Source of the DNA: Ignavibacteria bacterium
GTDB lineage: Bacteria; Bacteroidota; Ignavibacteria; Ignavibacteriales; SURF-24
Assembly: GCA_025612375.1 (NCBI GenBank)
Contig: JAAXKN010000002.1
Location: 124,001 to 188,000 of the forward strand
Reading direction: 5' to 3'
DNA length: 64,000 bases
The notes below the pieces were generated by a model that did not search any database, was not told where the DNA came from, and was given only the letters and a program-made list of their open reading frames with translations. How positions within the stretch are numbered: position 1 is the first letter of the stretch; each line of letters opens with the position of its first letter. The position numbers were made by a program, and so were the translations under genes. This document shows positions 1 to 10,137 of this stretch, piece after piece.

Positions 1-3000
1 GTTGTAACAACAGTTCTTCCGGGTGCAGGTCCTGAGCAGATAGAGTCGGACGTTACGAAACTTATAGAGGATGCAATAAATCCTGTTGCGGGCGTGGATC
101 ATATATCATCAACCTCACAGGAAGGTGTGTCAATTATAGTCACGCAGTTCAAACTGGAAGTAGATGGAAAACAGGCCGCACAGGAAGTGCGCGAAAAAAT
201 AGCTGCAATCAGGAGCACTCTTCCGCAGGACATAAAGGAACCTATTATTCAGAGGTATGACCCTGCAAGCCAGCCGATACTTACCCTTACAGTTGCAGGA
301 CAGCGTTCTGAAAAAGAGCTTACTACGTTTACAAAAGACGTTATAAAGAAGCGTCTTGAGAACGTGCCGGGCGTAGGTTCTGTCGATCTGATAGGCGGCG
401 CCGAGAGGGAAATACATATTGATGTTGACCTTGAAAGGCTTAAAGCCTATGCGCTTTCAATTAATGACGTTGTTCAGGCCGTCGGCGCCTCAAACGTGGA
501 GATCCCGGGTGGTAACCTCGACCAGGGTACGCGCCAGTTACTTTTGCGCACGATGGGAAAATTCCAGAACATTGAAGACTTTGGGAAAATTATCATTGTT
601 TCGAAGTCGGGCGGTATTGTAAGGCTTAACGAAGTTGCACAGATCAGTGATGCCGCTGTTGAAAGAACGAGCCTCTCCAGGTATAACGGAAAGCCTGCCG
701 TTGGTCTTAACATCATGAAGCAGTCGGGAGCCAACACGGTACAGGTTGCCGATGAGGTCCAGAAGGAGCTCAAAATACTCCAAGGGGATATTCCGCAGGA
801 CGTAAAGGTTTCGGTTGCAGAGGATTATTCAACATTCATACGTGACTCTGTAAACGACGTGCTCTTTGACCTTTTCTACGGCGGTCTATTGGCAGTTATA
901 GTGGTTTACCTCTTCCTTGCCAACATGAGAAGCACGATTATTAGCGCCATAGCGCTTCCGACATCCATCATAACAACGTTTATGGTGATGTACATGCTGA
1001 ACTTTACGCTTAACATGATGTCGCTTCTGGCACTTTCGCTTGCAGTAGGTTTGTTGATCGATGACGCCATAGTGGTTATTGAAAACATATACCGGCATCT
1101 TGATCAGGGCGAGACCCCGATGGAGGCGGCAAAGTCGGCTACAAGTGAAATCGGCCTTGCGGTGCTTGCAACGACGTTCACTATAGTTGCGGTATTCGTG
1201 CCTGTAGCGTTCATGCCTGGAATAGTAGGAAGATTTTTCTACCAGTTCGGTATCACGGTTTCAGTTGCCGTGCTTGTGTCGCTTTTTGTGGCTTTTACGC
1301 TGACGCCTATGCTTTCATCGCGCTGGCTGAAGAAAGAAGACGAGCATTTATCGAAATCGGGCAACCCGCTGCATAAAATGCTTTATTACTTCAATCATTC
1401 ATTTGAATGGCTGAACGGCAAATACCGTTCAACACTGGCCTGGTCGTTAAAGCACCGTCTGATGGTAGTGCTGGGTTCAATTGCGGTATTTATCTTCAGC
1501 ATATTCATGATGCGGTTTTTAGGTACGGCATTCTTCCCTGATACAGACAGGGGTGAATTTACGATACAGGTCAACGCCGCGGCCGGAACATCGATTGAGC
1601 AGACGGACAAAATGTGCCGCATTATTGAGGAGAAGCTTCACGGCGTAAAAGAGGTGACAAACCTTCTTACAACCGTAGGCGGCAACAATATTCCGGTAAA
1701 CAAGGCGTCCATTCTGGTAAAGCTGACCAAGAAAGGCGAGCGCCAGAGGAGCCAGGATGAGATCATAAGCAGCCTGAGAAGCGAGCTGGTAAACTTCCCC
1801 GGAGCAAATCTGAACTTTGCGGTTCAGGGAGGTCCCGGAGGGCAGGAGAAGCCCGTTACATTAAGCGTCAGGGGTGCTGAAATAAATAAAATCAACAGCA
1901 TTGCTGAAAATGTTAAAAGTATTGTTCATTCCACTCCGGGCGCGGTGGATATTGAATCTTCGCTTGAGGCTTCAAAGCCAGAGGTGAGGGTCAGGATTGA
2001 CCGCGACAAGGCATCGGATCTTGGAGTTAATGTAATGTCAGTTGCTTCTTCAGTGCGTTCGATGGTTGACGGATACGTTGCCACAAAGTACCAGGAAGGT
2101 AACGAGCAGTACGACGTAAGAGTGCGCCTGAAGGAAGAAAACCGCAAGTCGATCAGCGATATCGAGAACCTCTCAATCATGAGCAATAAAACGGGTCCAA
2201 AGAGCGAAAAGATCAATGTGCGCCTGGGCGATGTGGCAGATGTTTTTGAAGGAGTAGGTCCTTCGAAGATCAACCGCTACGACCGCCAGAGGGAGATCCG
2301 TGTTGATGCAAACGTGTCCGGAAGGCTTATGGGCGAGGTTTTAGGAGACGCAATGAAAAAGACGAGCAAGATCCCTCTTCCTGCGGGTTATACAATTTCT
2401 GTAGTAGGACAGGGGCAGCAGCAGGCGGAGTCATTCTTAAACATTCTTATATCGCTTGCACTTGCAATTGTGTTTGTTTACATCGTGCTTGCAATGCAGT
2501 TTGAAAGCTTTGTCTACCCGTTCTCGATCATGCTTTCGCTTCCTATGGCTATTGTAGGAGCGATCATGGCGCTCATTATATTTAACAGCGCGCTTTCAGT
2601 AATGTCGATGATCGGTATAATCATGCTGATGGGTCTTGTGACCAAAAACGCAATTCTGCTTATAGATTTTACAAATACGCTGCGTGAGAGAGGTCTTTCA
2701 AGGACGGAAGCACTTCTTCAGGCAGGTCCTACAAGGCTTCGTCCGATTCTTATGACCACGCTGGCCATGATTTTCGGTATGGTGCCTGTAGCGCTCGGTT
2801 TAGGTGAAGGAAGCGAGTTCCGCTCGCCCATGGGGCAGGCAGTAATTGGTGGTCTTATCACCTCCACAATGCTGACGCTGCTTGTTGTGCCGGTTGTATA
2901 TACAATTATAGACGACTTATCGATAAGGAAGGCTTTCGGATGGGTATATAAGCTCTTCCCATTCCTCAGGCGCAGGGAAAAATTAGAGGTTGAACCTAAC

Positions 3001-3021
3001 CCTGCATCTTTCGAAAAATAG
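1..3021 (+). CDS. RND multidrug efflux permease (AcrB/HAE1 type), 5' truncated
   Basis: Inner-membrane pump of a tripartite efflux system, driven by protons. The reading frame is open from base 1, and its first residues match the AcrB porter domain after the first helix ([12 protein letters not shown]), so roughly 40 N-terminal residues lie outside the window. Helices alternate with two large periplasmic domains as usual for the family. The proton-relay acidic pair is present in the fourth helix (visible residues D354 and D355 in [13 protein letters not shown]), and the matching lysine is in the tenth (K882 in [12 protein letters not shown]), which favours a working pump. Substrates cannot be told from sequence. 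The fusion protein and outer-membrane channel would be expected upstream, off the window. Confidence 0.95.
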   Translation, partial: VVTTVLPGAGPEQIESDVTKLIEDAINPVAGVDHISSTSQEGVSIIVTQFKLEVDGKQAAQEVREKIAAIRSTLPQDIKEPIIQRYDPASQPILTLTVAGQRSEKELTTFTKDVIKKRLENVPGVGSVDLIGGAEREIHIDVDLERLKAYALSINDVVQAVGASNVEIPGGNLDQGTRQLLLRTMGKFQNIEDFGKIIIVSKSGGIVRLNEVAQISDAAVERTSLSRYNGKPAVGLNIMKQSGANTVQVADEVQKELKILQGDIPQDVKVSVAEDYSTFIRDSVNDVLFDLFYGGLLAVIVVYLFLANMRSTIISAIALPTSIITTFMVMYMLNFTLNMMSLLALSLAVGLLIDDAIVVIENIYRHLDQGETPMEAAKSATSEIGLAVLATTFTIVAVFVPVAFMPGIVGRFFYQFGITVSVAVLVSLFVAFTLTPMLSSRWLKKEDEHLSKSGNPLHKMLYYFNHSFEWLNGKYRSTLAWSLKHRLMVVLGSIAVFIFSIFMMRFLGTAFFPDTDRGEFTIQVNAAAGTSIEQTDKMCRIIEEKLHGVKEVTNLLTTVGGNNIPVNKASILVKLTKKGERQRSQDEIISSLRSELVNFPGANLNFAVQGGPGGQEKPVTLSVRGAEINKINSIAENVKSIVHSTPGAVDIESSLEASKPEVRVRIDRDKASDLGVNVMSVASSVRSMVDGYVATKYQEGNEQYDVRVRLKEENRKSISDIENLSIMSNKTGPKSEKINVRLGDVADVFEGVGPSKINRYDRQREIRVDANVSGRLMGEVLGDAMKKTSKIPLPAGYTISVVGQGQQQAESFLNILISLALAIVFVYIVLAMQFESFVYPFSIMLSLPMAIVGAIMALIIFNSALSVMSMIGIIMLMGLVTKNAILLIDFTNTLRERGLSRTEALLQAGPTRLRPILMTTLAMIFGMVPVALGLGEGSEFRSPMGQAVIGGLITSTMLTLLVVPVVYTIIDDLSIRKAFGWVYKLFPFLRRREKLEVEPNPASFEK

Positions 3022-3135
3022 TATTATCTTACCAACAAGTTCCGCCATGGCTTAATATCCATGGCGGAATCTTTTCTTTTTTCATTCAACATTCAGCATT
3101 CAAAATTCAAAATCCTTTTTTATGGAGGTGCTGCG

Positions 3136-3435
3136 ATGAAAATAGCATTTGTTATTTACCGTGATATTTACGAAGACAGGGTTTCGACTGTTCTTGAGAA
3201 GGCCGGAGTTGACTTTTACACCGAATGGGAGAACGTGAAGGGAAAGGGGCATAAGACAATCCCTCACCTGGGTACGCGGGCCTTTCCGGGCTATAATAAC
3301 GTCCGCATGATTGCCTTCGAGGATGAATGCCAGCTGGAGGAAGTAGCCAGGCTCTTAAGGGAGATGAATGCCGGCATAACGATGAAAGACGACCTTGCGC
3401 GCATGTTCCAGATCCCGCTGGAGAAGGTGATTTAA
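3136..3435 (+). CDS. PII-like transporter-associated protein (PG0541-like family)
   Basis: Predicted 99-residue soluble protein with the size and beta-alpha-beta pattern of a PII-like signalling fold. It begins MKIAFVIYRD and carries a middle GKGHKTIPHLGTRAFPG segment where PII proteins have their T loop. It resembles the small 'PG0541 family' proteins found beside RND pumps, and here it lies 114 bases after one. The start at 3136 is chosen because a strong ribosome binding site (ggaggt) sits just before it; an in-frame ATG at 3061 would add residues that look non-coding. The inferred role is sensing a small ligand or metal to modulate the pump. The family assignment is by recognition, and the function is untested. 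Confidence 0.7.
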   Translation: MKIAFVIYRDIYEDRVSTVLEKAGVDFYTEWENVKGKGHKTIPHLGTRAFPGYNNVRMIAFEDECQLEEVARLLREMNAGITMKDDLARMFQIPLEKVI

Positions 3436-3441
3436 GAATTG

Positions 3442-3482
3442 AATCCGGCTGTATAAAAATTGCAGCCGGATTTTTTTTTTTT
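3442..3482 (+). terminator. Rho-independent terminator after the RND/PII-like pair
   Basis: A perfect 10-bp stem (aatccggctg with cagccggatt) around an 11-base loop is followed by an uninterrupted run of T. It ends the transcript of the two preceding genes. The next 230 bases hold a TTAACGTTAA palindrome (3677-3686) but no gene. Confidence 0.93.
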
Positions 3483-3712
3483 GCGCAGTAAAATAACCGA
3501 AATCTCCTTCCCCTGATTTATTTTGCGGGCTTGTTGCTTGCTAAAAATATTTGAATTAACTTTCCATGTAAGAAGTTATACCTGTTGCTATACCTGAGAG
3601 ATGACATTTTTTACCGGTCCGGATATGTTATTATCCCCATCCGGCAGAGAGAAAACAAAAGTGTTCCCTGCGTCCTTTAACGTTAAGTTAAAAACAATTA
3701 AAGGAGAGTATA

Positions 3713-4093
3713 ATGGAAACCGTAGAAAATGCAGAACATGTGGGAAATGAAGCACTGGATAAGGATACTAAGCTCTGGGGTATGCTCTGCCACCTGTCAG
3801 CCCTTCTGATGTTTGTTATCCCCTTTGGAAATATTATCGGGGCGCTGGTCGTCTGGATGCTCAAGAAAGATGTTTCCCCTTTTGTGAACGATCAGGGCAA
3901 GGAATCGCTGAACTTCCAGATTTCCATGACAATTTATATCTTTGCCGCTTTTGTTTTAATGCTTGTGGCAATAGGCATAGTGCTGATGGTAATTCTGGGT
4001 ATTCTTGAGCTGATACTGATCATAGTTGCCTCAGTTCAGGCTAACGATGGTAAAGCCTACAGGTATCCTTTAACTGTGAGGTTTATAAAATAA
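3713..4093 (+). CDS. DUF4870 family small membrane protein
   Basis: A 126-residue integral membrane protein. After a hydrophilic N-terminus comes the DUF4870 signature: LWGMLCHLSALL, a first helix, the polar segment VSPFVNDQGKESLNFQISM, two more hydrophobic helices, and the C-terminal pattern NDGKAYRYPLTVRFIK. Three or four membrane segments are predicted. The start is supported by aaaggagag seven bases upstream. Family members are widespread and uncharacterised. It stands alone, with a terminator before it and a hairpin-rich gap after it. Confidence 0.85.
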   Translation: METVENAEHVGNEALDKDTKLWGMLCHLSALLMFVIPFGNIIGALVVWMLKKDVSPFVNDQGKESLNFQISMTIYIFAAFVLMLVAIGIVLMVILGILELILIIVASVQANDGKAYRYPLTVRFIK

Positions 4094-4111
4094 AGCCGCT
4101 CTTAAAAAGAG

Positions 4112-4172
4112 TTTAAGGGAGAGGTCAATTCCCCCTTAAAAATTCCGCCTCCCCGTCAAGGGAGGCCGGAAA
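4112..4172. repeat. Two adjacent hairpins in a gene-free gap
   Basis: The 304-base gap between the DUF4870 gene and the aminotransferase holds two consecutive inverted repeats. One pairs tttaaggg (4112-4119) with cccttaaa (4133-4140). The other pairs cctccc (4148-4153) with gggagg (4160-4165), extended by ttcc/ggaa across a small bulge. Neither is followed by a T-run on the + strand, so simple termination is uncertain. I see no convincing gene in 4094-4397. Confidence 0.55.
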
Positions 4173-4397
4173 AATAGCGCCTTCTGAAGCCCTAGTGATT
4201 AAAACCTCAGGAGCCTCATAGTACAAAACTGTTAAAAATGTGTATGATAAGGTAACTAACCTTTTTATGGAAAGGAGCAAATTCCCCTTTTTCTCCAGGC
4301 AGGAAGAAATGTCTTTAGTCTATCGCTTTGGAGGAAAAGATTACAATATAATTGAACATAGCATGATTTTGCTGCATGCAAAAACAGGAGTTATTGA

Positions 4398-5894
4398 ATG
4401 GACAGCACTCAGAAACCCGGCTCAACGGTGCCCGGCCAGGAATCGGTATCCGTCAAAGGATCAGATTCAATTGACGAGCTCATTAAACTTGAAGAATCTT
4501 TTAACCTGCATGACCGTATTTTCGGAATTGACCGCAGGGTCCCTCTTTTAGACGGCCGCTGCATACCTTATGTAAATCTGGATAATGGAGCAAGCACTCC
4601 CCCGTTAGTTGAGGTAATGAAGGCCCTTGAGGAGTTCATGCCTTACTATTCCAGCGTTCACAGGGGTACGGGATTCAAAAGCCGCCTCAGCACGGCAGCC
4701 TACGATAAAGCTCATGAAATCATCGGGCACTTTGTGGGCGCAGATCTCAGTACAAACACAGTTATTTTCGGCAAGAACACTACCGAGGTATTAAACAAAC
4801 TTTCATACCGCCTTGAAATCCCGAAAGACAAGGTGGTTATAACAACGCGCCTTGAGCACCATTCGAATGACCTTCCGTGGCGCGACCGTGCAAATGTGGT
4901 TCACGTAAAGGCTACACCGGAAGGAAGATTTGATGAAGAGGATTTTGACCGCCTTCTGGAAGAGTATAAAGGGCGCATAGGGCTTGTAACCGTAACCGGG
5001 GCATCGAACGTAACGGGATTCATCCAGCCGATTCACCGCCTGGCCCGCAAGGCCCATGCCGCAGGCTCCAGGATCCTGATAGATGCCGCTCAGCTAGCCC
5101 CGCACCGCAAGATAGATATGAAAGCCGACGATGATGCCGAACACCTGGATTTTATTGTGCTTGCAGGACATAAAATGTACGCTCCCTTTGGAACGGGTGC
5201 TTTAGTAGGTCCCAAGGAAGTATTCTTAAAAGGAAAGCCTGAATACTCGGGCGGCGGCACGGTTAACGTTGTTACGCAGGATGAGGTATACTGGGGCGGC
5301 ACCCCGGACCGTGATGAAGCAGGAAGCCCTAACGTTCCGGGTGCAGTTGCCATGGCTGCCGCGGCAAAGGCTTTGCTTAAGATCGGAATGGATAATGTTG
5401 CAGAGCACGAAAGGGTGCTTACAGCTTACTGCCTGGAGCGCCTGAGGTCAATTCCCGGCGTAACTGTTTACGGCGAGACCGATCCGGCCAGGGCAGAAGA
5501 AAAAGTCGGCGTTATTCCATTTAACCTTGAAGGCGTTCCGCACTTCCTTTTGTCCGCAATTTTAGGCTACGAAGGGGGCATTGGCGTAAGAAGCGGGTGC
5601 TTCTGTGCGCATCCGTATGTGGTGCATCTTCTGAATTTAAGCGACAAGGAAGCCGAGGACTGGAGAACACAGCTCCTTGCGGGCGACAAGTCGAACATGC
5701 CCGGCATGGTGAGGATCAGCTTCGGGTGCTACAATACAATGGAAGACGTGGATAAACTGATAGAAATGGTTGAAAAGATTTCGCGCGGTGAATACCAGGG
5801 CAAGTACCGCCTGGTGAAGAAAAGCGGCGAATACATTCCCGAAAACTATGAGGACATTTTTGAGCCCTATTTCTCACTCGGCGAAGAGGCTTAA
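4398..5894 (+). CDS. Class V aminotransferase / cysteine desulfurase-like PLP enzyme
   Basis: A 498-residue PLP enzyme of the NifS/CsdA fold. The Schiff-base lysine is K259 in LAGHKMYAPFGTG, preceded by the PLP-binding aspartate and His/Gln cluster (ILIDAAQLAPH). The NNGAST-type start of the fold appears as YVNLDNGASTPP. The active-site loop reads RSGCFCAHPYV with C401 and C403, so persulfide chemistry is possible, although the family also includes selenocysteine lyases and isopenicillin-epimerase-like enzymes. The protein is about 90 residues longer than typical SufS, with an extra N-terminal stretch. aggag sits eight bases before the ATG. No suf or isc partner genes are nearby, so the exact substrate is open. 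Confidence 0.85.
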   Translation: MDSTQKPGSTVPGQESVSVKGSDSIDELIKLEESFNLHDRIFGIDRRVPLLDGRCIPYVNLDNGASTPPLVEVMKALEEFMPYYSSVHRGTGFKSRLSTAAYDKAHEIIGHFVGADLSTNTVIFGKNTTEVLNKLSYRLEIPKDKVVITTRLEHHSNDLPWRDRANVVHVKATPEGRFDEEDFDRLLEEYKGRIGLVTVTGASNVTGFIQPIHRLARKAHAAGSRILIDAAQLAPHRKIDMKADDDAEHLDFIVLAGHKMYAPFGTGALVGPKEVFLKGKPEYSGGGTVNVVTQDEVYWGGTPDRDEAGSPNVPGAVAMAAAAKALLKIGMDNVAEHERVLTAYCLERLRSIPGVTVYGETDPARAEEKVGVIPFNLEGVPHFLLSAILGYEGGIGVRSGCFCAHPYVVHLLNLSDKEAEDWRTQLLAGDKSNMPGMVRISFGCYNTMEDVDKLIEMVEKISRGEYQGKYRLVKKSGEYIPENYEDIFEPYFSLGEEA

Positions 5895-5969
5895 GGGAAA
5901 TAAATATAGCCTTTCATCAGGCATAAATTTTCATAAAATTATTAAAAAGTGAATTAAATGGAGATTAAG

Positions 5970-6272
5970 ATGTCCAAGATGAAAGTAAGTGTTCCGCACA
6001 ATCTGGGTGAAGGTGAAGCCGTAAGAAGGGTAAGCAGCCTTATTCAGGAGCTTAAGAACCAGTTCGGCAGCCAGGTGACTGACGTAAGAGAGAGCTGGAA
6101 CGGGAACCGAGGGGTTTTCTCATTCCGTGCCATGGGAATGGCTGTTGACGGTGAGCTGTCGGTGCACCCTTCAAAAGTTGAAGTGGAAGGAAATCTTCCC
6201 CTGGCGGCCCTGCCGTTCAAGGGCACAATTGAAAGTACAATAAGGAACAAGCTTGAGAATCTCTTAAGCTGA
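5970..6272 (+). CDS. Polyhydroxyalkanoic-acid-system family protein
   Basis: A 100-residue protein resembling the PHA_gran_rgn family: KVSVPHNLGEGEAVRRV at the start, then a WNGNRGVFSFRAMGM core strand and a basic amphipathic C-terminus (KGTIESTIRNKLENLL). Members accompany polyhydroxyalkanoate genes in Proteobacteria but also occur without them, as here, so a granule role is not shown. The start at 5970 is preferred over an in-frame ATG at 5958 because ggag falls six bases before it. Confidence 0.7.
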   Translation: MSKMKVSVPHNLGEGEAVRRVSSLIQELKNQFGSQVTDVRESWNGNRGVFSFRAMGMAVDGELSVHPSKVEVEGNLPLAALPFKGTIESTIRNKLENLLS

Positions 6273-6310
6273 AGTAATCTTAAGCTGAAGTAGTCTCAGG
6301 CTGAAGGAAT
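6263..6310 (+). repeat. Three tandem 16-bp repeats across a stop codon
   Basis: Units at 6263-6278, 6279-6294 and 6295-6310 share the pattern cttaagctgaagtart, with the third diverged. The first unit contains the last codons and stop of the preceding gene, so the array looks like a local duplication of the gene end. Confidence 0.85.
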
Positions 6311-6325
6311 CTGATAAATGAAAAT

Positions 6326-6350
6326 AAGCCGCCTTATGGGCGGCTTTTTT
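6326..6350 (+). terminator. Rho-independent terminator
   Basis: A perfect 8-bp stem, aagccgcc with ggcggctt, encloses a five-base loop (ttatg) and is followed by six T. It ends the transcript of the PHA-system protein. Confidence 0.92.
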
Positions 6351-6457
6351 CTTATTATTATGAGGACGATAAATCTGCAGGAAAACTATCCTGAAATATG
6401 TTATATTTAGTTGGTCCGCTGTTTTTATCATATTTGCGCGCCCTGACCCGAAATAAA

Positions 6458-7258
6458 ATGAAGACAAAAAACGACATTACTGTAAATAACTGGCTTGAGC
6501 TGCAGAAGCTTTTATTCGAGAACTCCTGGGATGAAAACATAATGCGCTACCGCTCCCCTTATGCATTCAGGGGGCTTTCAGACAGGGACTATGACCTTAA
6601 GACCAGCCTAATGAGGCTTGGGGGCAAGTACGAGGATATGGAACGCCACCTGCTTAGAAATTTCAGGAAATATGCCCCTAAAGGCACTCTGGAAAGCGAT
6701 CTGATCTGGGACTGGCTTGCCGTGGCCCAGCACCACGGGCTTCCGACAAGGCTTTTGGACTGGACCTACTCGCCATATATAGCACTGCATTTTGTTACAG
6801 ATGACCTTAGAAAGTATGAAGAAGACGGCGCCATATGGTGCATGGATTACATGAGGTCCAATGAGCTCCTTCCGGGTCCATTAAGGAGTATACTGAGGCA
6901 GGAGAGTTCACTTGTCTTTACGGGCGAGATGCTTGAAAGCGTCTGCAAGGGGCTGTCTGAACTGGAAAGGCTAAAAAGCTCGGCTGATGAATTTGTGGTT
7001 TTTCTGGAGCCCCCATCCTTTGACGAACGCATAATAAACCAGTACGCCCTGTTTTCCTTTATGTCGAGCGCCAGGAGCGTACTTAATGAGTGGCTGGAGA
7101 ACCATCCGGAGCTATTCTTCCGCATCATAATTCCTGCAAAGCTCAAGTGGGAGATCAGGGATAAGCTGGATGAGGTAAATATAACAGAAAGGGTCCTCTT
7201 CCCGGGCCTTGACGGGCTGAGCGCCTGGCTGAGAAGATATTACAGACCTCCAAGATAA
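6458..7258 (+). CDS. FRG domain protein
   Basis: A 266-residue protein built around an FRG domain. It shows the family signature YAFRGLSDRDYDLKTSLMR (the F-R-G of the name), then LIWDWLAVAQHHGLPTRLLDWTYSP with the conserved HHGxPTRLLDWT motif, and a C-terminal region ending GLDGLSAWLRRYY. The biochemical role of the domain is unknown; FRG proteins often occur in variable genome parts. The start at 6458 is chosen because the domain begins there; an in-frame ATG at 6398 would add a hydrophobic stretch unlike the family. No ribosome binding site is obvious at either. The stop lies in a short tandem repeat. Confidence 0.85.
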   Translation: MKTKNDITVNNWLELQKLLFENSWDENIMRYRSPYAFRGLSDRDYDLKTSLMRLGGKYEDMERHLLRNFRKYAPKGTLESDLIWDWLAVAQHHGLPTRLLDWTYSPYIALHFVTDDLRKYEEDGAIWCMDYMRSNELLPGPLRSILRQESSLVFTGEMLESVCKGLSELERLKSSADEFVVFLEPPSFDERIINQYALFSFMSSARSVLNEWLENHPELFFRIIIPAKLKWEIRDKLDEVNITERVLFPGLDGLSAWLRRYYRPPR

Positions 7259-7282
7259 GGATCACGTAAGATAAGGATCACG
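7252..7282 (+). repeat. 15-bp direct repeat across a stop codon
   Basis: The sequence aagataaggatcacg occurs at 7252-7266 and again at 7268-7282, one base apart. The first copy includes the stop codon of the FRG gene. Confidence 0.9.
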
Positions 7283-7394
7283 CAATATATCGTTCATTCG
7301 AGGCAATAGACATACGAACCTGATTTTGGCTTTATAAATAATATATTTTCTTTTATTATATTATCCGAGTAATCACAAACACCGGGGCAATTCC

Positions 7395-9971
7395 ATGAAA
7401 AAGAAATTTGCAGTTGTAAGCATTATCCTGCTCGTAGTTATTCTCCTTATGATGTTCGTTCCGATGCTTTTTAAGGATCAGATTGCTGAAGTAGTAAAAA
7501 AACAGGCTAATAAACAGCTTAACGCTGTTCTGAACTTCGAGAGTGCCGGACTTAATATGTTCAAGAGCTTTCCCGACCTGACGCTAAGCATAAACAATCT
7601 GACAATTGTAAACAAGCCTCCTTTCAAGGGGGATACGCTTCTTAGCGCCGCATCTTTTAACGCCACAATAGACCTGTGGAGCCTTGTAAAGGGCGGCGCA
7701 ATCAGAATTGAAGAGGTAAATCTCCACAAGCCGAATATCAAGCTCATTGTGCTGGAAGACAGTACGGCAAACTACAACATAATGAAGCCCGATACCGTAA
7801 AACCAAAGCCGTCGCAGAAAGAGGTAAATGTAGCCCTGAAATACTATTCGGTTGACGGCGCAAACATTGCCTATATTGACCAGACTTCGGGGATGACGGC
7901 AATAATTAAAAACCTCGACCATGAGGGAAGCGGCGACCTTTCGAAGGACAAGTTTGACTTAAAAACGGTAACTAAAATCGACGAGCTTACATTTGAGTAT
8001 AACGGCCTTACTTATCTCAACAAGGTAAATGCATACCTTGATATGGCCCTTTTTGCCAACATGAGCGAGAAGAAGTTTACACTGAATAAAAATGAGCTCA
8101 GGATTAATAACCTTACGGTTAAGTTCGACGGCTTTGTTGCCAGGCCCGACACGAGCAATATTTCAATGGACCTGACATTTGCCTCAAACCGTACGGACTT
8201 TAAGGATATAGTTTCACTTATACCGGCAGCTTATTCTGAAAACTTCCAGGATATGAAGTCCTCAGGCAAAATGCTTCTTAACGGCTCAGTAAAGGGCATT
8301 TATAACAAAACCCGCATACCTTCTTTTAACATTAAGCTTATGGTGCAGAACGGGAGTTTCCAGTATCCGAAGCTTCCGAATGCAGTCAGGAACGTCAACC
8401 TCGACCTGAACGTAAATAATCCCGGCGGCACTCCTGATAACACGGTTGTAAACCTGAAGCAGATGCATTTTGAACTTGGCAGTGATCCTTTTGACGCCAC
8501 ACTGGTTGTTACAACGCCAAGGTCCAACCCTTATATAGATACAAAAGTAAAAGGGCGCCTGAACCTTGGGCAGCTGAAAAATGCCATGCCGATGAAAGGC
8601 GTTCAGAGGCTCGACGGGCTCATTCAGGCCGACTTTCAGGCAAAAGGAAATATTGGGGGGCTTAAAAGTAAAAATATCGGTAACCTTACGGCCTCGGGAA
8701 CAGTCCAGGCAAATAACATTGTCTACGGAAGCGACGAGCTGACGCAGGAGATAAAGATCAACCAGGCTTTTCTTTCTCTAAGCAATCAGGCGTTTAATCT
8801 GAGCAATTTCAGCATGAATATCGGTCAGAACAACATAAATGCCAATGGCGGGCTTTATAATACGCTTGGCTATTTATTGAACAAGGGGGTAATAAGCGGC
8901 AATCTTTCGCTTAACTCCAACTATCTGGACGTAAACCAGCTCATGAGGCTCAATAAAAAAGAGCAGGTAAAGACGACCCCCTCAGGCACTAAGATGCAGG
9001 CCGTGGAGCTTCCCGAGAGAATTAACTTTACCATGAACTCAAGCATAGGCAGGATGATCTATGACAACCTGACGCTTGATAATGTAAGAGGCGTTATTGC
9101 CATTAGCGACAGGAAGATTTCCATGCAGAGCCTGAGCATGAATCTTCTTGGGGGAAACCTTGTTGCTACCGGTTACTATGCGACTCCCGCCGGAGCGAAT
9201 CCGAATATGGCATTTAACTTTACGGTTAGCAACTTCGACATCGGCAAAACATATGAGAGCTTTGTAAGTGTAAGGCAGATTGTGCCTATGGCGCAGTACA
9301 TACACGGAAACTTTGGCGCAAAGATGAATATCACTTCGGCTCTTGACCCTAGTATGATGCCCGTCTGGAACACTTTTAACGGCAGCGGCATACTTAACCT
9401 TCAGAGGGCGGAGGTAAAGGGGTTCAAACCCTTTGAAGCCGTTGGAGGCGCGCTGAAGCTTGACGCGCTGAAAAATCCCGTCATTACAAACGTCAATCCG
9501 TCGTTCCAGATCCGCAACGGCAGATTCATCATTCAGCCTTTTTCATACAAGGTGTTTAATTACGACGTCACGCTTTCCGGCTCCAACGGAATGGATAAGA
9601 GCATTGATTATACGATGAATGTGCAGATCCCGGCAGGACAGTTAAAGCAGCAGGCCAATCAGGCAATAAACAGGCTTCTTAAAAAAGACATCAACCTGGT
9701 CTCAGCAGATAAAATTGACGTGAAGGCATTCTTAAGGGGCAACATTAATAATCCTTCTGTTACCACAAGCGCAGCCGATATTGTAGGCGGCAGTGTAAAG
9801 ACCGTTCAGCAGCAGGTCCGGGAGCAGGTAAAGCAGCAGGCGCAGCAGCAGATTGAGCAGAAGAAAGCCGAGATACAGAAGCAGGCCCAGCAAAGGGTTG
9901 ACACCGTAAAGCAGCAGCTGCAGAAAAAAGCCCAGGAGAAGCTGAAGGACATATTTAAGAGGAAATTCTAG
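7395..9971 (+). CDS. AsmA family envelope protein
   Basis: An 858-residue protein anchored by one N-terminal membrane helix (about residues 5-25) with a very large periplasmic part. The repeated beta-strand pattern, the start motif VLNFESAGLNMFKSFPDLTLSINNLTI, and the terminal AsmA_2-like region (NGRFIIQPFSYKVFNYDVTLSGSNG near residue 710) identify the AsmA superfamily, now viewed as bridge-like lipid transport proteins between the two membranes. The last 80 residues are a Gln/Lys-rich coiled coil (VREQVKQQAQQQIEQKK). It is monocistronic, with a GC-rich hairpin behind it. Confidence 0.9.
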   Translation: MKKKFAVVSIILLVVILLMMFVPMLFKDQIAEVVKKQANKQLNAVLNFESAGLNMFKSFPDLTLSINNLTIVNKPPFKGDTLLSAASFNATIDLWSLVKGGAIRIEEVNLHKPNIKLIVLEDSTANYNIMKPDTVKPKPSQKEVNVALKYYSVDGANIAYIDQTSGMTAIIKNLDHEGSGDLSKDKFDLKTVTKIDELTFEYNGLTYLNKVNAYLDMALFANMSEKKFTLNKNELRINNLTVKFDGFVARPDTSNISMDLTFASNRTDFKDIVSLIPAAYSENFQDMKSSGKMLLNGSVKGIYNKTRIPSFNIKLMVQNGSFQYPKLPNAVRNVNLDLNVNNPGGTPDNTVVNLKQMHFELGSDPFDATLVVTTPRSNPYIDTKVKGRLNLGQLKNAMPMKGVQRLDGLIQADFQAKGNIGGLKSKNIGNLTASGTVQANNIVYGSDELTQEIKINQAFLSLSNQAFNLSNFSMNIGQNNINANGGLYNTLGYLLNKGVISGNLSLNSNYLDVNQLMRLNKKEQVKTTPSGTKMQAVELPERINFTMNSSIGRMIYDNLTLDNVRGVIAISDRKISMQSLSMNLLGGNLVATGYYATPAGANPNMAFNFTVSNFDIGKTYESFVSVRQIVPMAQYIHGNFGAKMNITSALDPSMMPVWNTFNGSGILNLQRAEVKGFKPFEAVGGALKLDALKNPVITNVNPSFQIRNGRFIIQPFSYKVFNYDVTLSGSNGMDKSIDYTMNVQIPAGQLKQQANQAINRLLKKDINLVSADKIDVKAFLRGNINNPSVTTSAADIVGGSVKTVQQQVREQVKQQAQQQIEQKKAEIQKQAQQRVDTVKQQLQKKAQEKLKDIFKRKF

Positions 9972-9991
9972 GGCGGCGGGATAAATTGTTA

Positions 9992-10032
9992 TTTACGCAG
10001 GGGCGAGCGGGGCGGCTCGCCCCCTGCGTAAA
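9992..10032. terminator. Long GC-rich hairpin, probable terminator
   Basis: tttacgcaggggcgagc (9992-10008) pairs with gctcgcccc-c-tgcgtaaa (10015-10032) apart from one bulged C, giving a 17-bp stem. It follows the AsmA gene by 20 bases. There is no long T-run, so termination is inferred from stem stability and position. Confidence 0.6.
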
Positions 10033-10096
10033 AGCATTCGGTTAATTAAATGACGCAATCCGGAGACAATAATTACAAATTTATTGAAAGAAATCG

Positions 10097-10104
10097 TACA
10101 TTTG
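10097..10104 (+). promoter_or_regulatory. Bacteroidota-type -7 box before serA
   Basis: TACATTTG matches the TAnnTTTG consensus and lies 33 bases before the serA ATG. A -33 box at the usual spacing is not clear. Confidence 0.5.
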
Positions 10105-10137
10105 ACTTGACGAAAATAAAATATACGAGATCTTTTA

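Noticed and set aside
4240-4551. 103-codon open frame before the class V aminotransferase
   Set aside because: It overlaps the well-supported aminotransferase start in another frame, and its residues show no family pattern.
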